NCBI GenBank assembly: GCA_029936395.1 | Contig: JAPYSW010000004.1 | Location: forward strand, 1-49,711 | Source of the DNA: Candidatus Poseidoniia archaeon | GTDB lineage: Archaea; Thermoplasmatota; Poseidoniia; MGIII; CG-Epi1 | Length of the DNA: 49,711 nucleotides | Direction: 5' to 3' | Shown here: piece by piece, positions 34,745-43,820 of the stretch | Position numbering within the stretch: position 1 is the first letter of the stretch | Layout of the letters: each line of letters begins with the position of its first letter | Position numbers and translations under genes: made by a program | The notes under the pieces: model-generated | Told to the model about the DNA's origin: nothing | Seen by the model: only the letters and a program-made list of their open reading frames with translations | The model's database searches: none

Positions 34745-35673
34745 TGAAATATACACGTCTGGAAATACTCAGTAATGCTATTGATATTGCAGTAAAAGAT
34801 TCATGTAACAAGGCTGTCACAGTATCTTTTTCGGGAGGAATTGATTCGACTTTAGTAGCTTTTTTAGCTAAAAAATATTCGGACGTCGAACTTATCGCAG
34901 TGGGAACTCCAAAATCTCATGATTTAGAAGCTGCAAAAACAGCTGCGGAAATGATTGAAATGGATCTTACTATTATTGAGATTGAACCTAAAGAAATGGT
35001 TATCGAGGGGTTTAATATGCAAAAAAAAATTAACCTGAAAGCTATTGAAGTTGAATTCATGTTACCATTTTGGATAGTTGCTAAAAACTCAAATAATCCC
35101 ATATTAATGTGTGGTCAGGGTGCAGATGAATTATTTGGAGGATACGCTAGATTTAGAAAGGAGGGTATTGTGAATGATTTGTCAAAAGAAGTTGATGATT
35201 TAAATAAAAGATTAAAGAACAGAGAAAAGAAAATAGCCGAAATATTTGATTTAGAACTTTCGTGTCCTTATCTTTCAGAAAATGTAGTTGAAGCTGCTAA
35301 TTCCTTTAGTGAAGAAGAACGCATCGGAGATGTCGGTAAAGTTCCACTTAGACAAGCTGCTCAAAAACTGGGATTACCAAAAGAAATTACAGACAGGAAG
35401 AAAAAGGCCGCACAATATGGAAGTGGGAGTCAAAAAGCAATACGAGATATTATTAAACATAAAATTGAATTGGAAATAGTATTTGATTCAAATATTATTG
35501 CTAAATCAGTAGCTAAATCAACTGAACCTGAAAATATAGGTTGGGTTGAAACAAACGTTGTTGATAATAAAATAAAAGCTATTATTAAAGCTGAAAATTT
35601 AGGTAGTTTAAGAGAAGCTACTGAAGATTTTATGGCTTGTATTTCAGTCGCTGAAAAAGTAACTAAACAATAG
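34744..35673 (+). CDS. Stand-alone asparagine-synthase-type ATP pyrophosphatase domain protein (no glutaminase domain)
   Basis: VSFSGGIDSTLVA PP-loop, MCGQGADELFGGYARF, PYLSENVVEAA, PLRQAAQKLGLPKEITDRKKKAAQYGSG. Confidence 0.85.
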   Translation: MKYTRLEILSNAIDIAVKDSCNKAVTVSFSGGIDSTLVAFLAKKYSDVELIAVGTPKSHDLEAAKTAAEMIEMDLTIIEIEPKEMVIEGFNMQKKINLKAIEVEFMLPFWIVAKNSNNPILMCGQGADELFGGYARFRKEGIVNDLSKEVDDLNKRLKNREKKIAEIFDLELSCPYLSENVVEAANSFSEEERIGDVGKVPLRQAAQKLGLPKEITDRKKKAAQYGSGSQKAIRDIIKHKIELEIVFDSNIIAKSVAKSTEPENIGWVETNVVDNKIKAIIKAENLGSLREATEDFMACISVAEKVTKQ

Positions 35674-35709
35674 AGTAAAGCTAACAAAGACTAACCTTTG
35701 TAACACTCT

Positions 35710-36045
35710 ATGAGTCAAACTTATGCTGAGATGCTAGCAAAAGTAAAAGAATTCCATGATAAGCATGAATTTAGCAAAAAAAAGAATAATGGTCATGATA
35801 TGGCCTATCGAATATTACTAACTATTGAAGAATTAGGTGAATTGGCTGAATGTTTTACAAAAGGAAAACTTCAATCTGAAAAAGCTGAAGAATTAGCAGA
35901 TATTTTGATTCTGACAATAGGTCATGCGATTGCAATGGATGTAGATTTAGAAGCTTCATTCAATGATAAAATGAAAGAGATTATGACTCGACCAGCTATA
36001 AGAGGAGAACTAGGAATTAGAGTTACAAAATACAAACAAAAATAG
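35710..36045 (+). CDS. MazG-like nucleotide pyrophosphohydrolase
   Basis: ILLTIEELGELAECFTKGK...EKAEELADILILTIGHAIAMDVDLEASFNDKMKE (EExxE...ExxD). Confidence 0.8.
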   Translation: MSQTYAEMLAKVKEFHDKHEFSKKKNNGHDMAYRILLTIEELGELAECFTKGKLQSEKAEELADILILTIGHAIAMDVDLEASFNDKMKEIMTRPAIRGELGIRVTKYKQK

Positions 36046-36085
36046 CTTGGCAAATACTAAATATAATACTCTTTATGTTTAAAAC

Positions 36086-37228
36086 GTGTCTCTACCAAAA
36101 GATAATAAAGATTCAATTGCTGAACCTGTAAAAGGACTCGAAGGTATCGTCGCTGCCGACACTAAATTAAGCTCTGTGAATGGGGAAAAAGGCATTCTAC
36201 GATATTGTGGATATAATATTGATGATCTAGCATTTGATACGACTTTTGAAGAAACCATTTGTTTACTTTACGATACTGAATTGCCAAATAAAGAACGTCT
36301 TGATGAAATGACTAAGAGAATCGGTGAAGCAAGAGTTCTTCCAGAAGAAGTAATAAAAGTAATAACTGAATTGTCTGGTAAAACTTCTCCAATGAGCACA
36401 TTAAGAACTGTAGTCTCAAGTTTAGGACACTTTGAAAAGAATGTTCCTCTAAATGAGTTGCCTCCAAAGGCTTTACGTTTAGTTGGCCAAATATCTACTG
36501 CAGTTGCAATTATACACCGACTTAGAGAAGGACTGCCACTCATTGAAGCAGATCCAAATAGGGGGCATGCTGAAGATTTCTTGCGAATGTTGCATGGAAA
36601 AGAACCAACGAATATCCAAATTCAAGCATTAAACCTTTATCTTATTTTATTAGCAGATCATGGTTTTAATGCATCCACATTCTCAGCTAGAGTAACTGCA
36701 GGAACTCTAGCAAATATGCATTCAGCAATAACTTCGGCAGTTGGAACACTAAGTGGCCCATTACATGGTGGAGCTAATGAAAAGGCTATGGAAATGATTA
36801 TTGAAGTTGGAAAGGTAGAGAATGCCTCTGCTTTTATCGAAAATGCATTGAATACTAAACAAAAAATAATGGGCTTTGGACATCGAGTTTACAAAGTAGA
36901 TGATGCGCGAAAAACACATCTCAAGGGTATGGCTAAAAAACTCTGGGAAGAAAGAGGTGAAATGGAACTTTTTAATGTCTCTGAAGAAATTGAAAAACAA
37001 GTAAAAGCCAGAAAAGAAATTATTACAAATGTTGATTTCTATTCAGCCCCGCTTCTCTATGGACTTGATATCCCTACTGACTTATTCACACCACTTTTTG
37101 CAATGTCAAGAGTGGCTGGCTGGACTGCACATGTATTAGAGCAATATAAGAATAATAGATTAATTAGGCCAAGAGCTAGATATGTTGGAACTATTGATCG
37201 AACTTTTAGACCTATCGAACAGAGATAA
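36086..37228 (+). CDS. gltA: Citrate synthase
   Basis: GLEGIVAADTKLSSVNGEKGILRYCGYNIDDLA, ADHGFNASTFSARVTAGT, GPLHGGANEKAM, IMGFGHRVYKVDDAR, GWTAHVLEQYKNNRLIRPRA. GTG start. Confidence 0.95.
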   Translation: MSLPKDNKDSIAEPVKGLEGIVAADTKLSSVNGEKGILRYCGYNIDDLAFDTTFEETICLLYDTELPNKERLDEMTKRIGEARVLPEEVIKVITELSGKTSPMSTLRTVVSSLGHFEKNVPLNELPPKALRLVGQISTAVAIIHRLREGLPLIEADPNRGHAEDFLRMLHGKEPTNIQIQALNLYLILLADHGFNASTFSARVTAGTLANMHSAITSAVGTLSGPLHGGANEKAMEMIIEVGKVENASAFIENALNTKQKIMGFGHRVYKVDDARKTHLKGMAKKLWEERGEMELFNVSEEIEKQVKARKEIITNVDFYSAPLLYGLDIPTDLFTPLFAMSRVAGWTAHVLEQYKNNRLIRPRARYVGTIDRTFRPIEQR

Positions 37229-37272
37229 TTTATACAAAGACATTAAAACGGGTACATTTCTCATCAATAGTT

Positions 37273-37848
37273 ATGATTTCCATCGAAGAAGCTAGAGAAG
37301 CAATTCGAAATGGGGAAATTGTGATTTATCCAACTGACACAGTCTTAGGAATGGGATGTGACCCATTTAATCAAACGGCAGTTGACAAACTTTTTGAAAT
37401 TAAGGGAAAACAAAGTGATGGTCTCAGTATTATGTTAAATAATAAAAAAGAAATTTATAATTATTGTGAAGTAAATAAGAAATACGAAAAGATTATTTCA
37501 GATTTCCTACCAGGCCCTATAACTCTCATAATGAAATCTAAAAAGAAATTTGCAAAAGGAGTTACTAAAAATGGAAATATTGCAATAAGAATACCATTGA
37601 ATAAAACGGCAAATGATTTGGCAAAAGATAAACCAGTCATAACTACAAGTGCGAATATTCATGGTGAAAAAATTGCAGCGAATATAAAAGAGGCTAAGAA
37701 CATCTTTCAAAATAATTGTTATTATTTAGATGGAGATAAACCAACAAATATTGAATCTACTATCATTGATTTATCGAAAGACAGACCCGAAATAAGACGT
37801 ATTGGTGCTTTATACTCAACTATTCTGGAGGGTATGTTTGAATTCTGA
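37273..37848 (+). CDS. Sua5/YrdC/YciO L-threonylcarbamoyladenylate synthase
   Basis: AIRNGEIVIYPTDTVLGMGCDPFN, FEIKGKQSDGLSIMLNN, FLPGPITLIMK, IAIRIP, ITTSANIHGEK, STIIDLS. Confidence 0.93.
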   Translation: MISIEEAREAIRNGEIVIYPTDTVLGMGCDPFNQTAVDKLFEIKGKQSDGLSIMLNNKKEIYNYCEVNKKYEKIISDFLPGPITLIMKSKKKFAKGVTKNGNIAIRIPLNKTANDLAKDKPVITTSANIHGEKIAANIKEAKNIFQNNCYYLDGDKPTNIESTIIDLSKDRPEIRRIGALYSTILEGMFEF

Positions 37849-38728
37849 TGAAATCGAAAAATGGAGGCAAGCTGGTAACCTAGCCAGTGAAGCTTTACAG
37901 TTCGGAAAGAGTATAATTGAAGAGAAAAAATCAATGTTGGAAATTACCGAAGAAATAGAAAATTATGTAAGAGATAAAGGAGGTGAATTGGCATTTCCAA
38001 CTAATTTAGCAATTAATAATGTTGGAGCACATTGGACTCCGTCAAGTAAAAGTGAAGACTCGTTTTGTAAAGGTGATTTAGTCAAACTTGATGTCGGAGT
38101 GCACATTGAAGGATATATTGGAGATAATGCATTAACTATAGAAATTGGCACTGATAAGTATAGAAAAATGATAGAGGCTTCACGTGAGGCTCTCAATAAA
38201 GCTGTGGAGATTGCTGCAGCTGGAATAAGTGTTGGAGTTATTGGTCATGCCGTACAAGAAACAATTGAAAGATATGGATATAGACCTATTGCTAATTTGA
38301 CAGGGCACAAAATAAAGAGATACAATTTACATAGTGGAGTTTCCATCCCCAGTGTAAGAGAAAGAGGTGGACCAGTTCTAAAAACTGGAGATATCGTAGC
38401 TATAGAACCATTTGTGACTGATGGGGCTGGAAGAGTAGGCGGTAAGAGAAATTCAAATATATATCATCTAAGACAGGTTCGTAATATCCGTGATCAAAAA
38501 GCAAGCGAATTAATGATGGAAATACAGAATAGATACAACGGTTTACCATTTGCTGAAAGATGGTTACACGCATTCCAAAAAGACGCGATAAAAAATTTAC
38601 AGAAACTCATGAGAGCAGGAATAGTTTCCTATTATCCTGTTTTAGATGAATTAGGTAAAGGCATGGTAGCCCAATCTGAACACACACTGATGATAACTAG
38701 TAGTGGGAATGAGGTTTTGACTAAATGA
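37838..38728 (+). CDS. map: Methionine aminopeptidase type II (start likely TTG 37838 after a GGAG site)
   Basis: FPTNLAINNVGAHWTPS, VKLDVGVHIEGYIGDNALTIEIG, NLTGHKIKRYNLHSGVSIPSV, EPFVTDGAGRV, AQSEHTLMIT. Confidence 0.93.
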   Translation: MNSDEIEKWRQAGNLASEALQFGKSIIEEKKSMLEITEEIENYVRDKGGELAFPTNLAINNVGAHWTPSSKSEDSFCKGDLVKLDVGVHIEGYIGDNALTIEIGTDKYRKMIEASREALNKAVEIAAAGISVGVIGHAVQETIERYGYRPIANLTGHKIKRYNLHSGVSIPSVRERGGPVLKTGDIVAIEPFVTDGAGRVGGKRNSNIYHLRQVRNIRDQKASELMMEIQNRYNGLPFAERWLHAFQKDAIKNLQKLMRAGIVSYYPVLDELGKGMVAQSEHTLMITSSGNEVLTK

Positions 38729-40548
38729 AGGACTCTGAAGTAAAAAAACGACTAGATAAAGTCATAAACTCTCCAATGTTACAAATAAATATTCTTGCAG
38801 CTTTAACGGGAGCTTTTGCAGCAGTTGTAACCTGGATATTCATAAATTTAACTAATATGATCAAAGAATTCTTCTATGGAAATAGTTTTGTGAATCATTC
38901 ATTGAGAAGTACTGATAATGAATGGTTGATTATTTTCATACCGGCTTTAGGTGGATTGATTGCAGGTCTAATTATTGAGTATGGATCAAAAGATGCAAAA
39001 GGTGCAGGTGTACCAATCGTAATGGAAGCTGTAGCTTTTAAACAAGCTAGATTAAGTGCAAAAAAAGCAGTTGCTAAATTCTTTGCTTCAGCTGCAAGTA
39101 TTGGTACTGGAATGTCATTAGGGCGTGTTGGACCAATGATTGTTATTTCCTCAACTATAGGCTCCGAAATCGGGCAACGAACCGGTAAAACTGTAGAAGA
39201 AACAAGAACTATCATTGGCTGTGGAGCTGCAAGTGCAATTACTGCTGCATTCAATGCCCCTTTAGGAGGAGTTCTATTTGCAATCGAATTAATTTTAGCT
39301 GAACTCAAAACTAGATCATTTATTCCAATTGTAATTGCCGCAGTAATAGCTACTGCAGTGACTCGAAGTTTAGCTGGAGATGTTGCTGCATTTGATAAGA
39401 TACCACACTATACTCTGGGTTCTCCGATTGAATATCCATTCTATATAATTCTGGGTTTAGTAATAGGTTTAGCGGCTTCTATTTTTATAAAATTAATGAA
39501 CTTTGTGGAAGATAATATTGAAAATATTAAAGGAATACCCGTTCCATTAAGGACCTGCTTAGGAGGGCTTTGTGTTGGGCTAATTGCACTTTCTTTTCCA
39601 CATGTGCTAGGAAATGGTTTTGATGTAACTTCTGATTTAATATCATTAGATCCAGATAATTCTGATGGACTTATAATCGGAGAAAGTTTCCCAGTTGATA
39701 CTGACATTAGTTCCGGAATCGCTAGTCTATTACTTTTTATATTATCTATTATGGCGCTAAAAATAATTGCTACGTCTATATCTATTGGAAGTGGAGGATC
39801 AGGCGGTATATTTACGCCTAGCTTGTTCATTGGCGCTGCAATTGGCGCAGGACTAGGATTAGTCCTTTATGACTTCGGTATTGTAAGTCATCCTGGTGCT
39901 TTTGCATTAGTCGGAATGGCTGCCTTCGTAGCTTCGATGACACGTGCAACCTTAACGGCAATTGTGCTTTTATTTGAAATGACAGCCACTTATGAAATAA
40001 TACTACCATTAATGTTATCGTGTGTTGTCGCAGATGCCGTATGTTATGTAATTTCTGAACATTCTTTTTACACCTCCAAATTAGCTCGAAGGGGTTTCCA
40101 TATTGATTTAGGAGCTGGACAAGATTTAATGAGAATGATAGAAGTCAAAGAAGCCATGTCTGAAGAAGTTCTAACCATTAAACCAGATCGGCCTTTAGAA
40201 GTGGCTCTACAAATGATAGAAGATACAGGACATATGAGTTTACCAGTTCTAAATGAAAATGGTGAATTATATGGAATAATAACCTGGTCTGATATACATG
40301 AAGCTGCAGTTAAACATGAAAGGCATCTAACTGTAAAAGATTATTGTGTAACTGATTTGATTACGATTACTCAACGAGAAACCTTAGCTCAAGCATTAGA
40401 TTCATTGAGTTACAAAGAAATAAGCCATTTACCTGTTGTCAGTAAAGCTGATAACAAAAAATTGATAGGAATTATTACTAAAGGAGACATCATAAAGGCT
40501 TACAACAGGCATAGATTAGGCAGTCAAAAGACAAGTTGGCAAGGATAA
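38725..40548 (+). CDS. ClC-family chloride transport protein with C-terminal CBS pair, atypical gating residues
   Basis: KGAGVPIVMEA, MSLGRVGPMIVISS, AFNAPLGGVLFAIEL, GGSGGIFTPSLFIGAAIGA, and two CBS domains at the C-terminus. Confidence 0.93.
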   Translation: MKDSEVKKRLDKVINSPMLQINILAALTGAFAAVVTWIFINLTNMIKEFFYGNSFVNHSLRSTDNEWLIIFIPALGGLIAGLIIEYGSKDAKGAGVPIVMEAVAFKQARLSAKKAVAKFFASAASIGTGMSLGRVGPMIVISSTIGSEIGQRTGKTVEETRTIIGCGAASAITAAFNAPLGGVLFAIELILAELKTRSFIPIVIAAVIATAVTRSLAGDVAAFDKIPHYTLGSPIEYPFYIILGLVIGLAASIFIKLMNFVEDNIENIKGIPVPLRTCLGGLCVGLIALSFPHVLGNGFDVTSDLISLDPDNSDGLIIGESFPVDTDISSGIASLLLFILSIMALKIIATSISIGSGGSGGIFTPSLFIGAAIGAGLGLVLYDFGIVSHPGAFALVGMAAFVASMTRATLTAIVLLFEMTATYEIILPLMLSCVVADAVCYVISEHSFYTSKLARRGFHIDLGAGQDLMRMIEVKEAMSEEVLTIKPDRPLEVALQMIEDTGHMSLPVLNENGELYGIITWSDIHEAAVKHERHLTVKDYCVTDLITITQRETLAQALDSLSYKEISHLPVVSKADNKKLIGIITKGDIIKAYNRHRLGSQKTSWQG

Positions 40549-40593
40549 TGAGAGTGAAACAAGCTTTTAATTGATTACTATAAATACCGATAA

Positions 40594-40722
40594 ATGTCTC
40601 CAGATGACAACGAGTCTGAAATAGCACTTGGGAATGGTTCTTCAAACAGAAGAGCAAAGAGTTCTCCAACACTTTTTAGCCTCTTTGAAAAAGTGGTAGA
40701 CATCGTTAAAAAATATTGGTAA
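40594..40722 (+). CDS. Possible small protein (42 aa) upstream of the SAP-domain gene
   Basis: Manual translation MSPDDNESEIALGNGSSNRRAKSSPTLFSLFEKVVDIVKKYW*. It fills the gap exactly, with no homology evidence. Confidence 0.35.
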   Translation: MSPDDNESEIALGNGSSNRRAKSSPTLFSLFEKVVDIVKKYW

Positions 40723-40726
40723 AAAT

Positions 40727-41626
40727 ATGGCTTGGTTCGGCGGAAAGAAAAAAGCAAAAAGAAGACCTCCTGTCTTGGAGCCTGTAGGAGTACCTGCAGT
40801 TCAGGCAGTGGCACAACCTGCAGTTAACCAAATGGCTGCACCTGCTGTAATTCAAGCAACGCCGGCGATACAACCTATCGTTGAAATTGCACCTGTTGGA
40901 GTTACAGCTGATAACAATGTGATGGTCACTACTGATTCAGTTCCAGTATCGGCAGTTCCAGGAACTGTAGGATGGGAAAAAAAGAGTGAAAAACCATTAA
41001 TGGACATCCATAAACGATTAGATCATATGATGGATTCAAAAGGCAAAAGTTTAGAGGACAGATACAAAGATAGATTTGGAGATAAACTACCGAAATCTGT
41101 TACGACTGATTCTGCCCGTAAAGAATATAATGAAAATAAAGCTAAAGATACAGATAAACCAAATATTGTCTTTAAACCAAGATCAAAACTTAAACTTACT
41201 CCAAAAAATAAAAGTAAAACAGTAATTGAGAAAAAAACTGATACGAAGACTAAAGTCGAAGTAAAAGAAGACTCAACTGGTATTAGCAGTAAAATAGGTG
41301 ATGGGATTAAATCAGGTAGTGCTAAAACTAAATCTGCAATTGGTAGTGCTGGAGCTGCGGTTGGACGTGGTGCTGGAGCTGTAAAATCGGGAATTGGCCG
41401 AGGTGCTGGAGCTGTAAAATCAGGAATTGGAAGTGGAGCATCACGAATTATGGGATTATTCAAAAAAAGCGAAACTGAAAAAGTATCGACAAAAAAAACT
41501 TCCAAACCAAATAAAGCTAAGAAAAGTTATAGCTCAATGAAATTAACTGAATTAAAAGCTGAATTAAAGAAAAAAGGACTAAAAACTTCAGGTAAGAAAG
41601 CTGACTTAATCGCAAGATTAAAATAA
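40727..41626 (+). CDS. Low-complexity basic protein with C-terminal SAP-like DNA-binding motif
   Basis: C-terminal YSSMKLTELKAELKKKGLKTSGKKADLIARLK (SAP consensus). Ala/Gln/Pro-rich N-terminus, Lys-rich middle, GRGAGAVKSGI repeats. Confidence 0.75.
   Translation: MAWFGGKKKAKRRPPVLEPVGVPAVQAVAQPAVNQMAAPAVIQATPAIQPIVEIAPVGVTADNNVMVTTDSVPVSAVPGTVGWEKKSEKPLMDIHKRLDHMMDSKGKSLEDRYKDRFGDKLPKSVTTDSARKEYNENKAKDTDKPNIVFKPRSKLKLTPKNKSKTVIEKKTDTKTKVEVKEDSTGISSKIGDGIKSGSAKTKSAIGSAGAAVGRGAGAVKSGIGRGAGAVKSGIGSGASRIMGLFKKSETEKVSTKKTSKPNKAKKSYSSMKLTELKAELKKKGLKTSGKKADLIARLK
41366..41430. repeat. 33-bp tandem repeat (2 units) encoding GRGAGAVKSGI x2
   Basis: cgtggtgctggagctgtaaaatcgggaattgg / cgaggtgctggagctgtaaaatcaggaattgg, period 33. 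Confidence 0.9.
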
Positions 41627-41627
41627 A

Positions 41628-42719
41628 TCAGCGATGAGTTATAATGCTCACAATGTCTTGATCTTTAACATTATGATTTAAACCTACTGTTTGACCTGGG
41701 AATTTTGCTGAAGGACCCCAAACTTGAGAGTAACGGAACTTACGCCTAAAATCACGATGCAAGCGTTGACATATTTCTGCAATAGTTGTCCCTTTTCTGA
41801 TAACCATTGGTTCCTTAAGATCTGCTTTTTCACCTTGAGGTTTCATAAATATAGATATGAAATCTAATGTATGATAAATCTGTTTTTTTAATTCTTTAAT
41901 ACCTTTACCCAAAGGTGCCGCTACTTCGATAATTTTTTTATTAGTACACATTTCTTTAACAATAGGCAACTGTTCTTTTTCAATCATATCTACCTTAGTA
42001 ATAACATCAAAAGAAGGAACATACACTCTAGTCTTAGCTAAAATATCAACTAAATCATCAATTGTTATTTTTTCTCTTAATACAACCTGAGCATTCACGA
42101 TGCCATACTCTCTAACTATTGTTTTGATTACTTCTTCCTCAAGTTCTTGAGCTATAGTTGATATTACTTCAATACCTCCAATCCCTGTTTTTGAAACACT
42201 ACCATTCGGAGGACGGCTGTTTAAACGAACTCCAGAATCGAATAATTCTTTGATAATAACATGTGGGGCTGGCTCAACTGCATCAATTATATGTATTATC
42301 AAATCTGCTGAACGTATAACTGAAAGAACTTCTTTACCACGCCCAGCGCCTCTTGCAGCACCTTCAATTAAACCCGGTAAATCCAAAATTTGAATATTAG
42401 CATCTCTATATTTTAGAACTCCTGGGACTACATCTAAAGTAGTAAAAGCATACGAGCCAGTCTCGCTATTTGCATCAGTAAGACAATTCAATAATGTAGA
42501 TTTTCCCACACTAGGCAATCCGACTAAGGCAACCGTAGCATCTCCTGCCTTACGAACTCCATAACCGCTTCCTCTAGGACCTGAAGAACTAACTACTACT
42601 TCTTCTCTTAACTGTGCTAATTTAGCCTTTAATTTACCTATATGATGCTGAGTAGCTTTATTGTACTTAGTATTACCAATTTCTTCCTCAATTTCAGAAA
42701 TCTTATCAGTAAGAGACAC
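41628..42719 (-). CDS. DRG-family (Obg-related) GTPase with TGS domain
   Basis: IEEEIGNTKYNKATQHHIGKLKAKLAQLREE, VGLPSVGKSTLLN, YAFTTLDVVPGVL, LDLPGLIEGAARGAGRGKEVLS, C-terminal TGS (LHRDFRRKFRYSQVWGPSAKFPGQTVGLNH). Confidence 0.95.
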   Translation of the reverse strand: MSLTDKISEIEEEIGNTKYNKATQHHIGKLKAKLAQLREEVVVSSSGPRGSGYGVRKAGDATVALVGLPSVGKSTLLNCLTDANSETGSYAFTTLDVVPGVLKYRDANIQILDLPGLIEGAARGAGRGKEVLSVIRSADLIIHIIDAVEPAPHVIIKELFDSGVRLNSRPPNGSVSKTGIGGIEVISTIAQELEEEVIKTIVREYGIVNAQVVLREKITIDDLVDILAKTRVYVPSFDVITKVDMIEKEQLPIVKEMCTNKKIIEVAAPLGKGIKELKKQIYHTLDFISIFMKPQGEKADLKEPMVIRKGTTIAEICQRLHRDFRRKFRYSQVWGPSAKFPGQTVGLNHNVKDQDIVSIITHR

Positions 42720-42796
42720 AATGCTTCAGGTTTAAGGGGGGATTAAACGTATTGAGTTGGCATTAACTATAATATTACGGCACTATTTCTAATAAT

Positions 42797-43501
42797 ATGG
42801 ACTATCCGTGGAGTAAGAAAACAAAAGAAGAAGTACCTGATGAAATAGAAGTCATTAAGGATGAGGAAGTTACTATTGAAGAAAGCTCAAATATTGTGGA
42901 TGACGATGTAATTATTGAAGATGTCAAAGGTGAAGAAGAAAATATTGTATGGGATAATGATGATCCAAGAGCTATCTTACTAAATATTCTTAAACTTGAA
43001 GGGTACAAAATGGATTCAGGAGAATTATTCAATGCATACAGAGAGGCATCAGGTGATACTGAAAATTCGATTATAATGGAATCATTTAAGAAAGGTCTTG
43101 ACCAACTTTTAGAAATTAAAAAAATTAAATCTGATAGTAATGGAAATATAATGACTACTCAAGATTATGATAGAGAAAAATCACAAACTACTACTAATGA
43201 AGAACACGAAGATGAAATTGAAGAAAAATCCAAGGAAATAATAGAAGAATTCGAAGAAGAAACTATGAAGAATGTTGAAGAAATAAAAGAGGAGATTATA
43301 GATAATAATGAAGATAATTCCGAAGACTTAGAATCTATTATTAAGTTAAAAGAAGAAACAGACTCCTGGTTAATTGAAAAACTTAAGAATACAAAATCTA
43401 GTAATAATGATACTGAATTGAGAGAAGAAGTTAATAAACTTAAAGAGAGAATAGAAAAATTAGAAAACGTAATAAAGAATATTACAAAAGCATTTGAATA
43501 A
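42797..43501 (+). CDS. Acidic coiled-coil hypothetical protein
   Basis: Intact 234-aa ORF in an apparent operon with the Pop5-like gene. Glu/Asp-rich, with a C-terminal coiled coil. Confidence 0.6.
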   Translation: MDYPWSKKTKEEVPDEIEVIKDEEVTIEESSNIVDDDVIIEDVKGEEENIVWDNDDPRAILLNILKLEGYKMDSGELFNAYREASGDTENSIIMESFKKGLDQLLEIKKIKSDSNGNIMTTQDYDREKSQTTTNEEHEDEIEEKSKEIIEEFEEETMKNVEEIKEEIIDNNEDNSEDLESIIKLKEETDSWLIEKLKNTKSSNNDTELREEVNKLKERIEKLENVIKNITKAFE

Positions 43502-43783
43502 ATGGTAGTTAAAGAAAAAAGAGGAAGGAAAAGATATATCCTTTTTAAACATTCAAATAAGGGCTCAAAGAGTAATTTAATTAATTTTTTCAGAACTAAA
43601 ATTGGAAATTTAGAGTCCAAAATAAAATGGAAATTAATTGAAGTAAATATTGAAAATGGCATTGTTAGAGTTGATCATAAATTATTAGATAAATCAAGAG
43701 AAATTATGAATAATGAGAGTGAAGAACTAAAAATAATTACAGTAAGAACGAGTGGAACTATCAAAGGTCTAAAAAATTCTTAG
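43502..43783 (+). CDS. RNase P protein component 2 (Pop5-like)
   Basis: KRGRKRYILFKHS...IENGIVRVDHKLLDKSREIM...LKIITVRTSGTIKGLKNS. The terminal SGTI motif is typical. Confidence 0.7.
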   Translation: MVVKEKRGRKRYILFKHSNKGSKSNLINFFRTKIGNLESKIKWKLIEVNIENGIVRVDHKLLDKSREIMNNESEELKIITVRTSGTIKGLKNS

Positions 43784-43820
43784 AGCAACCATTAATTATG
43801 GGACTAGCACTGATTGAATA

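Noticed and set aside
41023-41505. 160-aa antisense ORF rich in Pro/Ala/Leu
   Set aside because: Mirror of the low-complexity GRGAGAVKSGI and Lys-rich region of the SAP protein.
43165-43662. Antisense Ser/Phe-rich ORF over the acidic coiled-coil gene
   Set aside because: Ser/Phe-rich composition is the expected complement of Glu/Lys-rich codons.
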